A DNA stretch of 23,953 nt from positions 1 to 23,953 of IMG/VR virus record IMGVR_UViG_3300042566_001109; one strand, written 5' to 3'. The notes beneath the pieces were generated by a model. The model was given only the letters and a program-made list of their open reading frames with translations. It was not told the DNA's origin and did not search any database. The translations under genes were made by a program, and so were the position numbers. Positions 1 to 7,171 of the stretch are shown piece after piece. The stretch is from a virus. Position 1 is the first letter of the stretch; every line of letters begins with the position of its first letter.

Positions 1-865
1 ATACGCCAGGAGTTGCAACGTTTTGTACAGCACCTTGCTCAGCAACCTTGTAGATGGTTCTGATAACTTCGCGGTTGATTTCAGCAAGAATCTCAGTTGA
101 GAGAATGTTTGCTAATTCCGCTTCAGCGTTCAGACCGTGGATTGCCTTGAGGTCTTGAGCAAGCTCAAGTGAGTACTCTGCCTTCAGAGCTCTTGACTTA
201 GCGGTAACGGTGACTTTCTCAATCGAGAATGCCATCTGGTTGAATGCATCAGCACCCGTTCCGTCAAGGTTCTCTGCACTATCGGTACGCATACCTTCAC
301 CGACATTATAGCCAGTTGAAGATGCAGTACCAACAGGGTTTAGGATTGAAGGATTGCTACCAGCCTGAGCGGTAGTACCCATACCTGCAACACCATCAGC
401 AAAGCCGTTTGCGTCATCAAGACCAGCAGGCTGACCGGAGAATGCAGAATCAACTTCGTTATAGAAGGTCTCTGCACCACTTTGGTTGGTGTAGCGTGAA
501 CGCATTGCGAAGATGAGTCCAGTAGGACCACTCATTGGTTGAACGCCAGCAATATCATAGGCGATCAGGTTAGGCATTGAGCGTCTGATTAGTGAAATCA
601 GAACGGGGTCAAAACCTGCGGTAGGACCACCAGCAGCGGCACCACCACTGAAACCAGCATAAGTGCCGGATCCGGTGCTCATTGTTGGTGCTTCTGTTAG
701 GAAGTTTCCACCGTGCTCGAAAGCAGATTGCTCACGAAGGAATTTTTCTTGGTTCTCTAGCAGGACTGCGGTTACAGCTCTTCTGTGCGAATCTTTGATT
801 GAATCAAGACCCTCATAGTTGAGGAGAGGTGCCCACTTTTCCTGCAATTGTTCAGAATGGAACAT
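1..865 (-). CDS. 23: Major capsid protein gp23, N-terminal 288 residues (3' end outside window)
   Basis: This gene encodes the T4-type major head subunit that forms the hexamers of the capsid shell. The ATG at 865 begins MFHSEQLQEKWAPLLNYEGL, the same layout as the T4 gp23 propeptide. At residues 54-60 the protein reads NFLTEAP; T4 gp23 is cut by the gp21 protease in FLTE|A, so maturation is expected after E58. Further on, MPNLIAYDIAGVQPMSGPTG closely parallels the T4 stretch around PNLIAFDICGVQPM. The frame stays open to base 1, so the C-terminal part lies outside the window. It follows scaffold gene 22 after a 54-base leader with an AAAGG element about 7 bases before the ATG. This is one of the safest assignments in the window. 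Confidence 0.97.
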   Translation of the reverse strand, partial: MFHSEQLQEKWAPLLNYEGLDSIKDSHRRAVTAVLLENQEKFLREQSAFEHGGNFLTEAPTMSTGSGTYAGFSGGAAAGGPTAGFDPVLISLIRRSMPNLIAYDIAGVQPMSGPTGLIFAMRSRYTNQSGAETFYNEVDSAFSGQPAGLDDANGFADGVAGMGTTAQAGSNPSILNPVGTASSTGYNVGEGMRTDSAENLDGTGADAFNQMAFSIEKVTVTAKSRALKAEYSLELAQDLKAIHGLNAEAELANILSTEILAEINREVIRTIYKVAEQGAVQNVATPGV

Positions 866-919
866 TTGCGTTTACCTTTTGTAGTGTGATTGTTTGCGTT
901 TGAATTATATTAAATTCAA
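866..919 (-). promoter_or_regulatory. Gene 23 leader with small hairpin and a TATAAT box
   Basis: The 54 bases between genes 22 and 23 contain an A/T inverted repeat (TTGAATT, 6-base loop, AATTCAA, about 900-919) and a TATAAT hexamer at 904-909 on the minus strand. There is no copy of the TAAATA late-promoter core. The short sequence AAACGCAAA or AAACGCAAAT occurs twice, once after the hairpin and once overlapping the gene 23 start. The hairpin is not followed by a U run, so it does not look like an intrinsic terminator. Whether TATAAT is a working promoter is uncertain because no good -35 box is visible. Confidence 0.3.
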
Positions 920-2098
920 TTATTTGCTGAATGCTGAAAGAGTCTTCAGGTAAGTAGCCATTGAACCAGAAACTGATTCAGGTGAACTATCTACACCCTC
1001 AGAAAGGGTTTCAGTTCTTGCAGATGGAGATGTAGGTCTTGAAGGGAAATATGATTCCTTCAAAGTCTCCAGTTTTTCACGATATTCCTCTTCACTTTCA
1101 AACTCAACACTTTCGGCAAGTGAAGCGAGCTTGTCTTTCTGAGTGTGTGCAAGACCCTCAGAAACCTTTTCAAAGATTCCATCCGCAACCGACTCTGCGA
1201 GACGCTTGTTTAGGGAAACATTCTTCTCAATTTGCTCGTTGAGTTTTATTTCCATGTCATCAAGTTTTTCTACCATGCTCTCTAGAACATCATATTTATC
1301 TTCAGGGATTGTTACATAATGTGCTTCAAAAAGACCCTTCATTCCTGAAAGGAATGATTCGGTCATTTCGGTCTTAAGACCACCCTCAATTGCGAGAGTG
1401 TTCTCAGTGAACCATTCATCAGAAACATACTCTAGGTATGAATCTACACGCTCAGCAAGTTCGGTCTTAATTTCTTCGACTTCTTCTGCAAGAGCGGCGG
1501 CATACTGTTCTTGAAGTGCTTCTTGAATTTGACCAACTTTTGATCTAAGAGCAGCTTCAAAAATAGTTCTTGCCTTTTCTTGGAACTCCTCAGAGAGTTC
1601 TTCGCCGGAAAGAAGAGCATTTACATCTTCTTCGATGTCATATGATTCTTCCATTTCCTCATCTTCGTCTTCTTCGTCTTCTTCGTCTTCGTCCTCTTCT
1701 TCCTTCTTACCTTTTTTCTTGCCGCCCTCTTCTTCTTCCTCTTCTCCCTTAGCTTCGGCAACTACTCCATCTTCATCAATCTCTTCTTCGATGAAATCTT
1801 CATCGTCAAGTTCTTCCTCTTCTTTCACTCCTTTCATTGCTTCAGCAGGCTTTGCTCCTTTGTTGACAACATCTCTTACTTGCTTAAGAGTTGCGCCAGG
1901 AGTCTTCAGTTTTGCTGAATCATCGGTTGACTTATAATTGGAAGGATCTGGTCCACCAAGATCTTCCCATCCTGCAGTTTGACCTGGTGTTGTACCAGAT
2001 AGATTTGGCATTGCGTCCGCTGCCTTAGCATTTGCATTGACAGCGGTTTTGGATTGCTTAGTGCCTACTTCCATTTCTTGTAAATCTCCACGAGACAT
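920..2098 (-). CDS. 22: Prohead scaffold (core) protein gp22, with acidic extension
   Basis: This is the likely internal scaffold of the prohead, degraded by gp21 during maturation. The identification rests on position (21-22-23 order), a long charged alpha-helical C-terminal half (about 155-345) and an ending (YLKTLSAFSK) that I recall from cyanophage gp22. At 392 residues it is well above the 269 of T4 gp22. The extra length is an N-terminal region: residues 30-85 form a glycine/proline/lysine module, and residues 92-157 are almost only E, D and K. Several sites fit the T4 protease rule [LIV]xE|[AGS], for example after E181, E193, E258, E302, E329 and E367. The ATG at 2098 has a clear ribosome binding site (GGAGAG, 7 bases away). 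It lies downstream of an exact TATAAATA box. Confidence 0.9.
   Translation of the reverse strand: MSRGDLQEMEVGTKQSKTAVNANAKAADAMPNLSGTTPGQTAGWEDLGGPDPSNYKSTDDSAKLKTPGATLKQVRDVVNKGAKPAEAMKGVKEEEELDDEDFIEEEIDEDGVVAEAKGEEEEEEGGKKKGKKEEEDEDEEDEEDEDEEMEESYDIEEDVNALLSGEELSEEFQEKARTIFEAALRSKVGQIQEALQEQYAAALAEEVEEIKTELAERVDSYLEYVSDEWFTENTLAIEGGLKTEMTESFLSGMKGLFEAHYVTIPEDKYDVLESMVEKLDDMEIKLNEQIEKNVSLNKRLAESVADGIFEKVSEGLAHTQKDKLASLAESVEFESEEEYREKLETLKESYFPSRPTSPSARTETLSEGVDSSPESVSGSMATYLKTLSAFSK
1628..1825 (-). repeat. Low-complexity GAA/GAG-rich tract coding the acidic region of gp22
   Basis: This stretch encodes gp22 residues 92-157, made almost entirely of E and D with short K/G runs (GGKKKGKK around 125-132). 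At DNA level it is a purine-rich strand of repeated GAA, GAG and GAT codons. Read on the other strand it gives a poly-serine open frame, which is an artefact. Such tracts are prone to length change by slippage. Confidence 0.8.
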
Positions 2099-2138
2099 TT
2101 GAACTCTCCGATTAACCTTTAGTAATTTAATCTATATT

Positions 2139-2146
2139 TATTTATA
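2139..2146 (-). promoter_or_regulatory. T4-type late promoter TATAAATA before gene 22
   Basis: An exact TATAAATA octamer lies 10 bases past the gene 21 stop and 40 bases before the gene 22 ATG; a second TAAATA core (AATAAATA) partly overlaps it at 2135-2142. In T4 this octamer is the -10 element recognised by the phage sigma factor gp55. It would drive genes 22 and 23. Confidence 0.75.
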
Positions 2147-2156
2147 AATTAAGAAA

Positions 2157-2807
2157 TTACAATGAATTTAAAAATTCATTGAATAATGATAACTTATAGT
2201 CCTCTAGAAGACCTTGATCGACCAAAGTATTTATTTTGTTATATGCTGCTTGTGCAGCCTTTTCTCTAAGAACTCCGCCATCCCATATCCATTCTTTACC
2301 TTCCATAATTCCCTGAACAAAAGCATCAGGTGCAGAAGGGTCGGCAACAATATCAGCAGCAGTTGCTAACATAAAATCTTCACCAACTTCTTTATAACCT
2401 TTTGTGTTCTCTCTTAATGAACCAATACCGCGAGAAGAAACCCCAAGTGTTACTCCATCCTTAAGAAGAGATTCGGCAATCTTGCCCATTGGGGTGGATA
2501 AGATTTGTGCCTTACCGATGAAGTTATTACCTTGACGATAAAGTTCTGTAATTTTATGAGAAACTCTATCAAGATTTACAGTAGGACCATCGGGGTGACC
2601 AAGTTCTCCAAGGGCACGACCTTTCTGAACATACTGCTCATTATAACGACCTACTTCTCGCTCCATAATCTGCATGGGATACATTCTCCCATTGCGATTA
2701 ACACATTCTGCTTGTAAGAATGGTCCTTTGATGTAGAGTTTTGCTTGCTTACCAGTTCCTTCGGTAATAACCTCTACCTTTTCTATTTCTTCTCTGATAA
2801 GTTTCAT
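2157..2807 (-). CDS. 21: Prohead core protease gp21
   Basis: This serine protease of the T4 prohead (fold related to herpesvirus-type assembly proteases) cuts the scaffold and capsid propeptides after [LI]xE. At 216 residues it is close to the T4 protein. Recognisable parts are ECVNRNGRMYP (34-44), ELGHPDGP with the likely catalytic H71, GVSSRGIG with the likely nucleophile S124 (or S125), and ADIVADPSAPDAF (151-163), whose aspartates D152/D156 may complete the triad; the exact triad assignment is inferred from T4. Its ATG at 2807 shares one base with the stop of the upstream gene (TAATG), implying translational coupling. This places protease synthesis under the same message as the fibre-like cassette. 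Confidence 0.93.
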   Translation of the reverse strand: MKLIREEIEKVEVITEGTGKQAKLYIKGPFLQAECVNRNGRMYPMQIMEREVGRYNEQYVQKGRALGELGHPDGPTVNLDRVSHKITELYRQGNNFIGKAQILSTPMGKIAESLLKDGVTLGVSSRGIGSLRENTKGYKEVGEDFMLATAADIVADPSAPDAFVQGIMEGKEWIWDGGVLREKAAQAAYNKINTLVDQGLLEDYKLSLFNEFLNSL

Positions 2808-3358
2808 TATGCTTGTCCTGAAATTTGTACTTGTTGATAATATAAAGTTCCAGATCCAGCACCAAATACTGATACCTTGTTGGAGGTAATAACTGCTGCG
2901 TCCGGCGATGCAAATGCAGTTACGATTCCTGCACTGTTATAATCAACAACCATTCTGGTTTGATAATACCCACCAACGTTTGAAGTTGTATCTACAGAAA
3001 TAACCCTTTGATGAGTGAAGTTGTAATAGGTCTGCCCCGATGCAGTTAGAGATACATAATCACCAACTCCAAATGGAACTTGAGTTCCTTCTGGTACAGT
3101 AACAATTGTAGTTGTGCCGGTGGTTATACCAACAACTCTATTGGATGCTTTTGTCAATGCAATAGTTTCAGTTCCCCCAGATGGGACATAATAATCTGCT
3201 GCTGTTGCAGATGGAGTTGCTCCAACCGAAATAAAAGCAGCACCACCTACAGCAACTACTCTCAAAACACTTGATTGAACTGTAAATGCTGATGAAGTTG
3301 ATGCAGCACCTGCTGTAAATGTGAATGAGGATCCAGCCCCAACTGGTCTATGTGCCAT
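2807..3358 (-). CDS. Uncharacterised virion protein, possible head decoration (183 aa)
   Basis: The function is unknown. The 183-residue product is rich in G, S, T, V and A, with few charges and no signal peptide or membrane segment, as expected for an all-beta capsid- or fibre-associated protein. Notable blocks are SVLRVVAVGGAAFISVG (30-46), NRVVGITTGTTTIVTVPEGT (73-92), VPFGVGDYVSLTASGQTYYN (93-112) and GAGSGTLYYQQVQISG (166-181). I recall similar short proteins in marine T4-like phages beside gene 21, always unnamed. It directly precedes and overlaps the protease gene by one base, and a TAAATA late box lies upstream. A decoration protein applied to the capsid is a reasonable guess from position, but no motif proves it. 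Confidence 0.75.
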   Translation of the reverse strand: MAHRPVGAGSSFTFTAGAASTSSAFTVQSSVLRVVAVGGAAFISVGATPSATAADYYVPSGGTETIALTKASNRVVGITTGTTTIVTVPEGTQVPFGVGDYVSLTASGQTYYNFTHQRVISVDTTSNVGGYYQTRMVVDYNSAGIVTAFASPDAAVITSNKVSVFGAGSGTLYYQQVQISGQA

Positions 3359-3383
3359 TATTCTTATAATTACGTTTATTAGT

Positions 3384-3391
3384 TATTTATT
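3384..3391 (-). promoter_or_regulatory. Late promoter-like AATAAATA before the 183-aa gene
   Basis: The octamer differs from TATAAATA only at its first base. It lies 6 bases after the stop of the 465-aa gene and 25 bases before the next ATG, the spacing seen at the other late boxes in this window. It would feed the 183-aa gene and gene 21. Confidence 0.55.
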
Positions 3392-3397
3392 AATTAA

Positions 3398-4795
3398 TTA
3401 TCTTTGTTCAATCCAAGTCATTGCACCATAAGCAACTGCATTCGTCACACCAGTATCCAAAACTGCAACTGCAAGAGTGAGAGTATCGCTAATAGTTCCA
3501 ATACCACTTCTACCAATTTGATAAACGGTATCCTTATCTAAACGAACACCAGTGCCACTATTTCCACCAATAATAAATCCACTGTCCAAATCAATACCTG
3601 CTGTTCCAACTCCAGTAGCAGTCCTATTGTATTGTGTAAAAGAATTTGTATCGGGCATATCAACCCAAGTTCCACCAGTCAAATCTGCATTTCGGATAAA
3701 TTTATATCCCAAACTAATAATCGTTGCATTTGTGCTTGGACTTGATTGATATAAACTTGCTGCCTGAAAGAATGTTGGGAGAACAATACCTTGAAGTGTT
3801 GTGGATTTTAGGCGAATTGACAGGAGTGGATAATAAGTTTGTGCTGCTGGTAAAATCTTACCAGTCACAGGAGTTTCAATATTCTGTGCAATACCTAACT
3901 TCTCCGGAGTTCCTTCCTGAGTAAGAGAGTTTGAACCTTGATAAAATATTGAAGATGTTGTTGCAATACCTGTTACATTGGTAAGTTCCAATCTAATTGG
4001 CAAGAATGGAGTAGCACACCAAGGTAAAGATAGAATATTTGCGTGATTGAATGTATGAATAAAGTGAGTAGTTCCGTTAATAACAAATCCAACTTTTACT
4101 TGTCCTGCACCATACCATTCATAGTCAAATGAAACTAATTGTTGAGTGTCTGGACCAGCAATAATTCCACTTGGACCAGTTCCATCCAACTTATCTCCAT
4201 TCCACTGACTACGAGGAACTCTAGTTTCAGTTACTATTCCTGTAACAGAACTACGAATTACGCAAGAATATCCATCATATCCGGAACCATTATCTTCAAA
4301 ATAAAAACCATCTCTTGCCTCAAACATTCCCATTCTTCTACGAACACCAGGAACTGGATTTGTAAGAATAATTGAAAATGTTGCTTGAGAAGGTCTTCCT
4401 GGAATATATCTCATTACATTCCTGGTTTGACGAATAACTTCAGAACCAGTAGTAACACCAACTTGCATAACAATCGCACTTCTATATGGGTCGTGATATG
4501 CAGTTCCACCTAAAGAAACTCTTGTATCCCATACGTCAGTTTCTAATCCATATTGGAAAGTATTGAAAAATGTAGTTTCGTATGGAGAAACTCTCAGACG
4601 ATTTTTAGAAGTATTATCAATATTTGCAAGATATGTTGGAAGTGGTGAGAAATCACTTACTCTTGTAGTAGTGCTTTCACCAAAACCAACATAATATAAT
4701 GATGTTGGAAAAGTATTTTGCTCGCTTACTGCACTGGTTCCTATACCAGTATTAACTACTACATCTGCGGGTTGGGGAAGGGGATTATAAGACAT
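3398..4795 (-). CDS. Uncharacterised beta-rich virion protein (465 aa)
   Basis: The function is unknown, but the protein looks like a virion surface component. It is 465 residues with no membrane segment. The conserved-looking core includes RVSPYETTFFNTFQYG (68-83), VIRQTRNVMRYIPGRPS (120-136), RRRMGMFEARDGFYFED (152-168), QWNGDKLDGTGPSG (197-210) and FDYEWYGAGQVKVGFVINGT (223-242); the last part resembles the strand pattern of lectin-like (concanavalin-type) jelly rolls. I recall proteins with this core as unnamed structural genes in large phages, but I cannot verify that here. The ATG at 4795 shares a base with the stop of the 129-aa gene (TAATG), so the two are coupled. A glycan- or surface-binding head or tail appendage is the best inference. 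Confidence 0.75.
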   Translation of the reverse strand: MSYNPLPQPADVVVNTGIGTSAVSEQNTFPTSLYYVGFGESTTTRVSDFSPLPTYLANIDNTSKNRLRVSPYETTFFNTFQYGLETDVWDTRVSLGGTAYHDPYRSAIVMQVGVTTGSEVIRQTRNVMRYIPGRPSQATFSIILTNPVPGVRRRMGMFEARDGFYFEDNGSGYDGYSCVIRSSVTGIVTETRVPRSQWNGDKLDGTGPSGIIAGPDTQQLVSFDYEWYGAGQVKVGFVINGTTHFIHTFNHANILSLPWCATPFLPIRLELTNVTGIATTSSIFYQGSNSLTQEGTPEKLGIAQNIETPVTGKILPAAQTYYPLLSIRLKSTTLQGIVLPTFFQAASLYQSSPSTNATIISLGYKFIRNADLTGGTWVDMPDTNSFTQYNRTATGVGTAGIDLDSGFIIGGNSGTGVRLDKDTVYQIGRSGIGTISDTLTLAVAVLDTGVTNAVAYGAMTWIEQR

Positions 4796-5184
4796 TATAC
4801 TAAGAACCAGTTAGAACCGTTGTAAAAATAAGTAAAACTTTGATGATTAATTTTCATCACAACTGAAGTATCATTTTCAACACTCGCACCAATACCAGCA
4901 CGAACCGTTACATTATATGTAGATATCTTATTACCCTCATCTTTTATTGTGATCTTTTTACCTGTTAATGGAGATGCTGGAAGGTCTATCAGAACAGGAA
5001 CATTTGCATTTATTGCAATATAATCATCAGAAGTTGTTGCTTGATAGTATGTTGTAACTCCAGAAATTGTTACACAACTTGTAAATCCAACACATGCCCA
5101 TTGGACACCATTCCATTTATAATAACGACCTGCGGTATTATAAATTTGATTTAGTAGTGGAGAGTTTGGAAAATTAATCGCCAT
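4795..5184 (-). CDS. Small fibre-like virion protein (129 aa)
   Basis: This compact protein resembles modules found at the ends of phage fibres. It opens with FPNSPLLNQIYNTAGRYYKW (5-24) leading into WNGVQW (24-29), and its last third has DLPASPLTGKKITIKDEG (67-84) followed by YFYNGSNW (119-126). The aromatic turn [Y/W]xxNGxxW therefore occurs twice. The DDYIAIN...LPxxPxxGxxxxIKD...YNGxxW pattern is one I recall from many tail- and head-fibre tips. The start is ATG at 5184, only 4 bases after the 598-aa gene, and the stop overlaps the next start. It has no recognisable enzyme motif. Receptor or decoration function is an inference. Confidence 0.72.
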   Translation of the reverse strand: MAINFPNSPLLNQIYNTAGRYYKWNGVQWACVGFTSCVTISGVTTYYQATTSDDYIAINANVPVLIDLPASPLTGKKITIKDEGNKISTYNVTVRAGIGASVENDTSVVMKINHQSFTYFYNGSNWFLV

Positions 5185-5188
5185 AGTT

Positions 5189-6985
5189 CTAAACCTGCTG
5201 AATGGTTATAATCACTGAAGGAATTCCTGGAATATTGACTAAAACTGGTGGGTTTCCTACAGAAGTAATTGGGTCGCTATGAGTTAATTGTACTTGAGTA
5301 TCATCAACCATCCACACATATTCGATATAGTCACCTGGACTCATACTGATAATAAAATTCCAAGCAGCAACTGTCTCCGCAGATGTCCCTTGAACAGCAA
5401 CCTTGCTATTAGTGAATGGGAGATCAAGTCCATTTTTTTTCAACCAAATCCAGATATTTCCAGTAGCACCTGAGGGTTTATCTAACTGAACTGAAAACTG
5501 TGTATTATAAACTCCACCGTAAGTGGAGGTAATTCTACTATTACTCACTAAAGTAAATCCACTTTGCCCATCAACACTATTGAGAAGCATTGTGGTTGTA
5601 ACACCAATTCCAGGACAAGCTTGTGTTGTTGTGTCCGAATAAGAACCATAGTATCTTGTAGAGGTTCCTAAACCAGTTGCATTGATTGTAACTGTTCCAA
5701 TTCCATTCGTAGGAGAAATTGTAATTCCTGTTCCTGCAATAATTTGATTAACAATTGTGGGTTTATTAAGGATTGATGAGATACCAGTAGTTGCATTCCA
5801 GTCACTATTGACTTGTGCTGCAGGAATTAGTGGTTTGTTTAGAATAGATGTAACTCCAGTTACTGCATCCCAATTTGCATTTAATTGGGTAAAACTACCA
5901 GTACTACCAATACCTGTTGCGTTAATAGTAATGCGTCCAGTATTTGCTGATATGTCAATACCAGTTCCTGCTACCAGATAAGTGACAATACCACTTAAAG
6001 TTGCACCGTTACCATAGTATGAGTTTGCAGTCACAACCCCAACACTCATCCCAAGATTGGAAGTATTTCCATATCCCAGAGTGACATCTAGATTTTGTGG
6101 GAGATTTGCTCCCCCTCCACCACTACCTCCATCACCCCCACATCCAGGTGCAAATTCTACCCATTGCGTACTATTGCCATCTGTATAATAGAGATAGGGT
6201 TTTCCAACAGTGCTGTCCCACCAAAGGGGATAAATTATTGGATCTGTTGGAGGTGCATCACCAATAGTTAATCCAATTCCAGTAATAGTTACAATACCGA
6301 CATGAGAAGAAACAAAAATATTTGGACCCGCATCAATATAAGTTACAATACCACTTAAGGTTGAACCATCATTTGAACCTATCCACTTATTGATTGTTTC
6401 GTCATATTGTAGAAAGTAATTATCCGTCTTTGCACTATCCCTATCAACATCATCTAGGAATTCGAGACGAGTTTCACCACCTCCACCTAATGTGGAAAGT
6501 TGTTGTTGAATTCTTGTTATAAACAGATTATAATGCCTTTGTAAATCATCAAGAGTTGCAAATTTTTGATCCAGTGGGGTTAATGGATCTTGTTGAACTT
6601 TAAAATCTGATGGTTCTGCAAGAAGTCCTAATGATTTTTCTATGAGTGTTGGTTCTTCTTTAGGTTCTTCTGAAATTTCTTCTACTATATTATCTACAAT
6701 TTCTTGAACTTCTTCAATAACTTCTTCTACAATCTCTCGGACTTCTTCTATTGGTTGCTCCTTTATTTCCTCAGAATACAACCAATTTTCAAAAACTTGT
6801 AGAGATTTTTCTTCTTTTTTCTTTTTTATTTTGTTCTTTTTTTTAATAGTGGAGACTTCTTCAAATACCGAATCTAAGTTCAAATCTCCAACAAGAGATC
6901 TAAACTCTTCTTTCTTTTTTTTCTTTTCGGAACTTATAGTTGAAAAAAAATCCGAAAGATCTATATCTACTCCGAAGTCATCCAC
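5189..6985 (-). CDS. Large fibre-like virion protein with charged N-terminus (598 aa)
   Basis: This is probably a virion appendage. Four regions are visible. Residues 1-117 are highly charged, with lysine runs (21-25, 48-58) and a glutamate-rich probable coiled coil (71-117). Residues 119-125 read LGLLAEP, fitting the gp21 rule LxE. Residues 138-170 contain LDQKFATLDDLQRHYNLFIT and a GGGG hinge, then LEFLDDVDRDSAKTDNYFLQ (174-193), familiar from cyanophage fibre proteins. Residues 210-440 hold three copies of a TLSGIVTY...ITINATGIG-type repeat plus two copies of a NWDAVTGVTSILNKP unit. Residues 441-598 form a compact beta domain (WIWLKKNGLDLPFTNSKV, then MSPGDYIEYVWMVDD) like a C1q/TNF-type jelly roll. 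Translation starts at GTG 6985, since TAA precedes it immediately in frame and no earlier start exists. It follows the 52-aa gene by 3 bases. Confidence 0.8.
   Translation of the reverse strand: MDDFGVDIDLSDFFSTISSEKKKKKEEFRSLVGDLNLDSVFEEVSTIKKKNKIKKKKEEKSLQVFENWLYSEEIKEQPIEEVREIVEEVIEEVQEIVDNIVEEISEEPKEEPTLIEKSLGLLAEPSDFKVQQDPLTPLDQKFATLDDLQRHYNLFITRIQQQLSTLGGGGETRLEFLDDVDRDSAKTDNYFLQYDETINKWIGSNDGSTLSGIVTYIDAGPNIFVSSHVGIVTITGIGLTIGDAPPTDPIIYPLWWDSTVGKPYLYYTDGNSTQWVEFAPGCGGDGGSGGGGANLPQNLDVTLGYGNTSNLGMSVGVVTANSYYGNGATLSGIVTYLVAGTGIDISANTGRITINATGIGSTGSFTQLNANWDAVTGVTSILNKPLIPAAQVNSDWNATTGISSILNKPTIVNQIIAGTGITISPTNGIGTVTINATGLGTSTRYYGSYSDTTTQACPGIGVTTTMLLNSVDGQSGFTLVSNSRITSTYGGVYNTQFSVQLDKPSGATGNIWIWLKKNGLDLPFTNSKVAVQGTSAETVAAWNFIISMSPGDYIEYVWMVDDTQVQLTHSDPITSVGNPPVLVNIPGIPSVIITIQQV
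5666..6358 (-). repeat. Internal repeats of the 598-aa protein
   Basis: Three related units of about 30 residues (residues 210-238, 330-360 and 412-440; bases 6272-6358, 5906-5998 and 5666-5752) share the pattern GIVTY.-AGxxI-IS...GI/R-VTINATGIG. Between units two and three, a 15-residue unit ending ILNKP occurs twice, at bases 5831-5875 and 5759-5803, 72 bases apart. The units are diverged at DNA level, indicating old duplication rather than recent tandem copying. Confidence 0.75.
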
Positions 6986-6988
6986 TTA

Positions 6989-7147
6989 TCACTCTTCCTC
7001 TTCTACTTCGCCAAAAAGAGATGATGCTACTGCAGGACGAAAAGAATCAATCTTCTCTGCGGATTTTGTGAAGAGTAGGTCTTTAATTTTATCACTAATC
7101 TGAGAGGGGGACTCATCAGCAGCAATCATATCTAGTAAATCATCCAT
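6989..7147 (-). CDS. Small prohead-core-like protein (52 aa)
   Basis: This short gene fills the gap after the portal. Reading from ATG 7147 gives MDDLLDMIAADESPSQISDK, then IKDLLFTKSAEKIDSFRPAV, then ASSLFGEVEEEE and TGA at 6989. It is predicted to be an amphipathic helix followed by an acidic tail. T4 has the small core genes 67 and 68 at exactly this place between 20 and 21, and I recall short cyanophage genes here with the same LxxKxAExIxxxRPxVAxxLFG pattern. A head-core or scaffold-accessory role is therefore likely, though residue identity with T4 gp67 or gp68 is not evident to me. A GATAAATA box precedes it, and the 598-aa gene starts 3 bases after its stop. Confidence 0.8.
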   Translation of the reverse strand: MDDLLDMIAADESPSQISDKIKDLLFTKSAEKIDSFRPAVASSLFGEVEEEE

Positions 7148-7171
7148 AGTTTTAAATTAAGCAATCGTTGT

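Noticed and set aside
899-920. Hairpin after gene 22 as an intrinsic terminator
   Set aside because: The stem is only A/T-rich apart from one G/C pair and is not followed by a U run.
1635-1937. Plus-strand open frame encoding a poly-serine protein
   Set aside because: It is the exact antisense of the GAA/GAG-rich acidic tract of gp22; composition is explained by that, and there is no ribosome binding site or homology.
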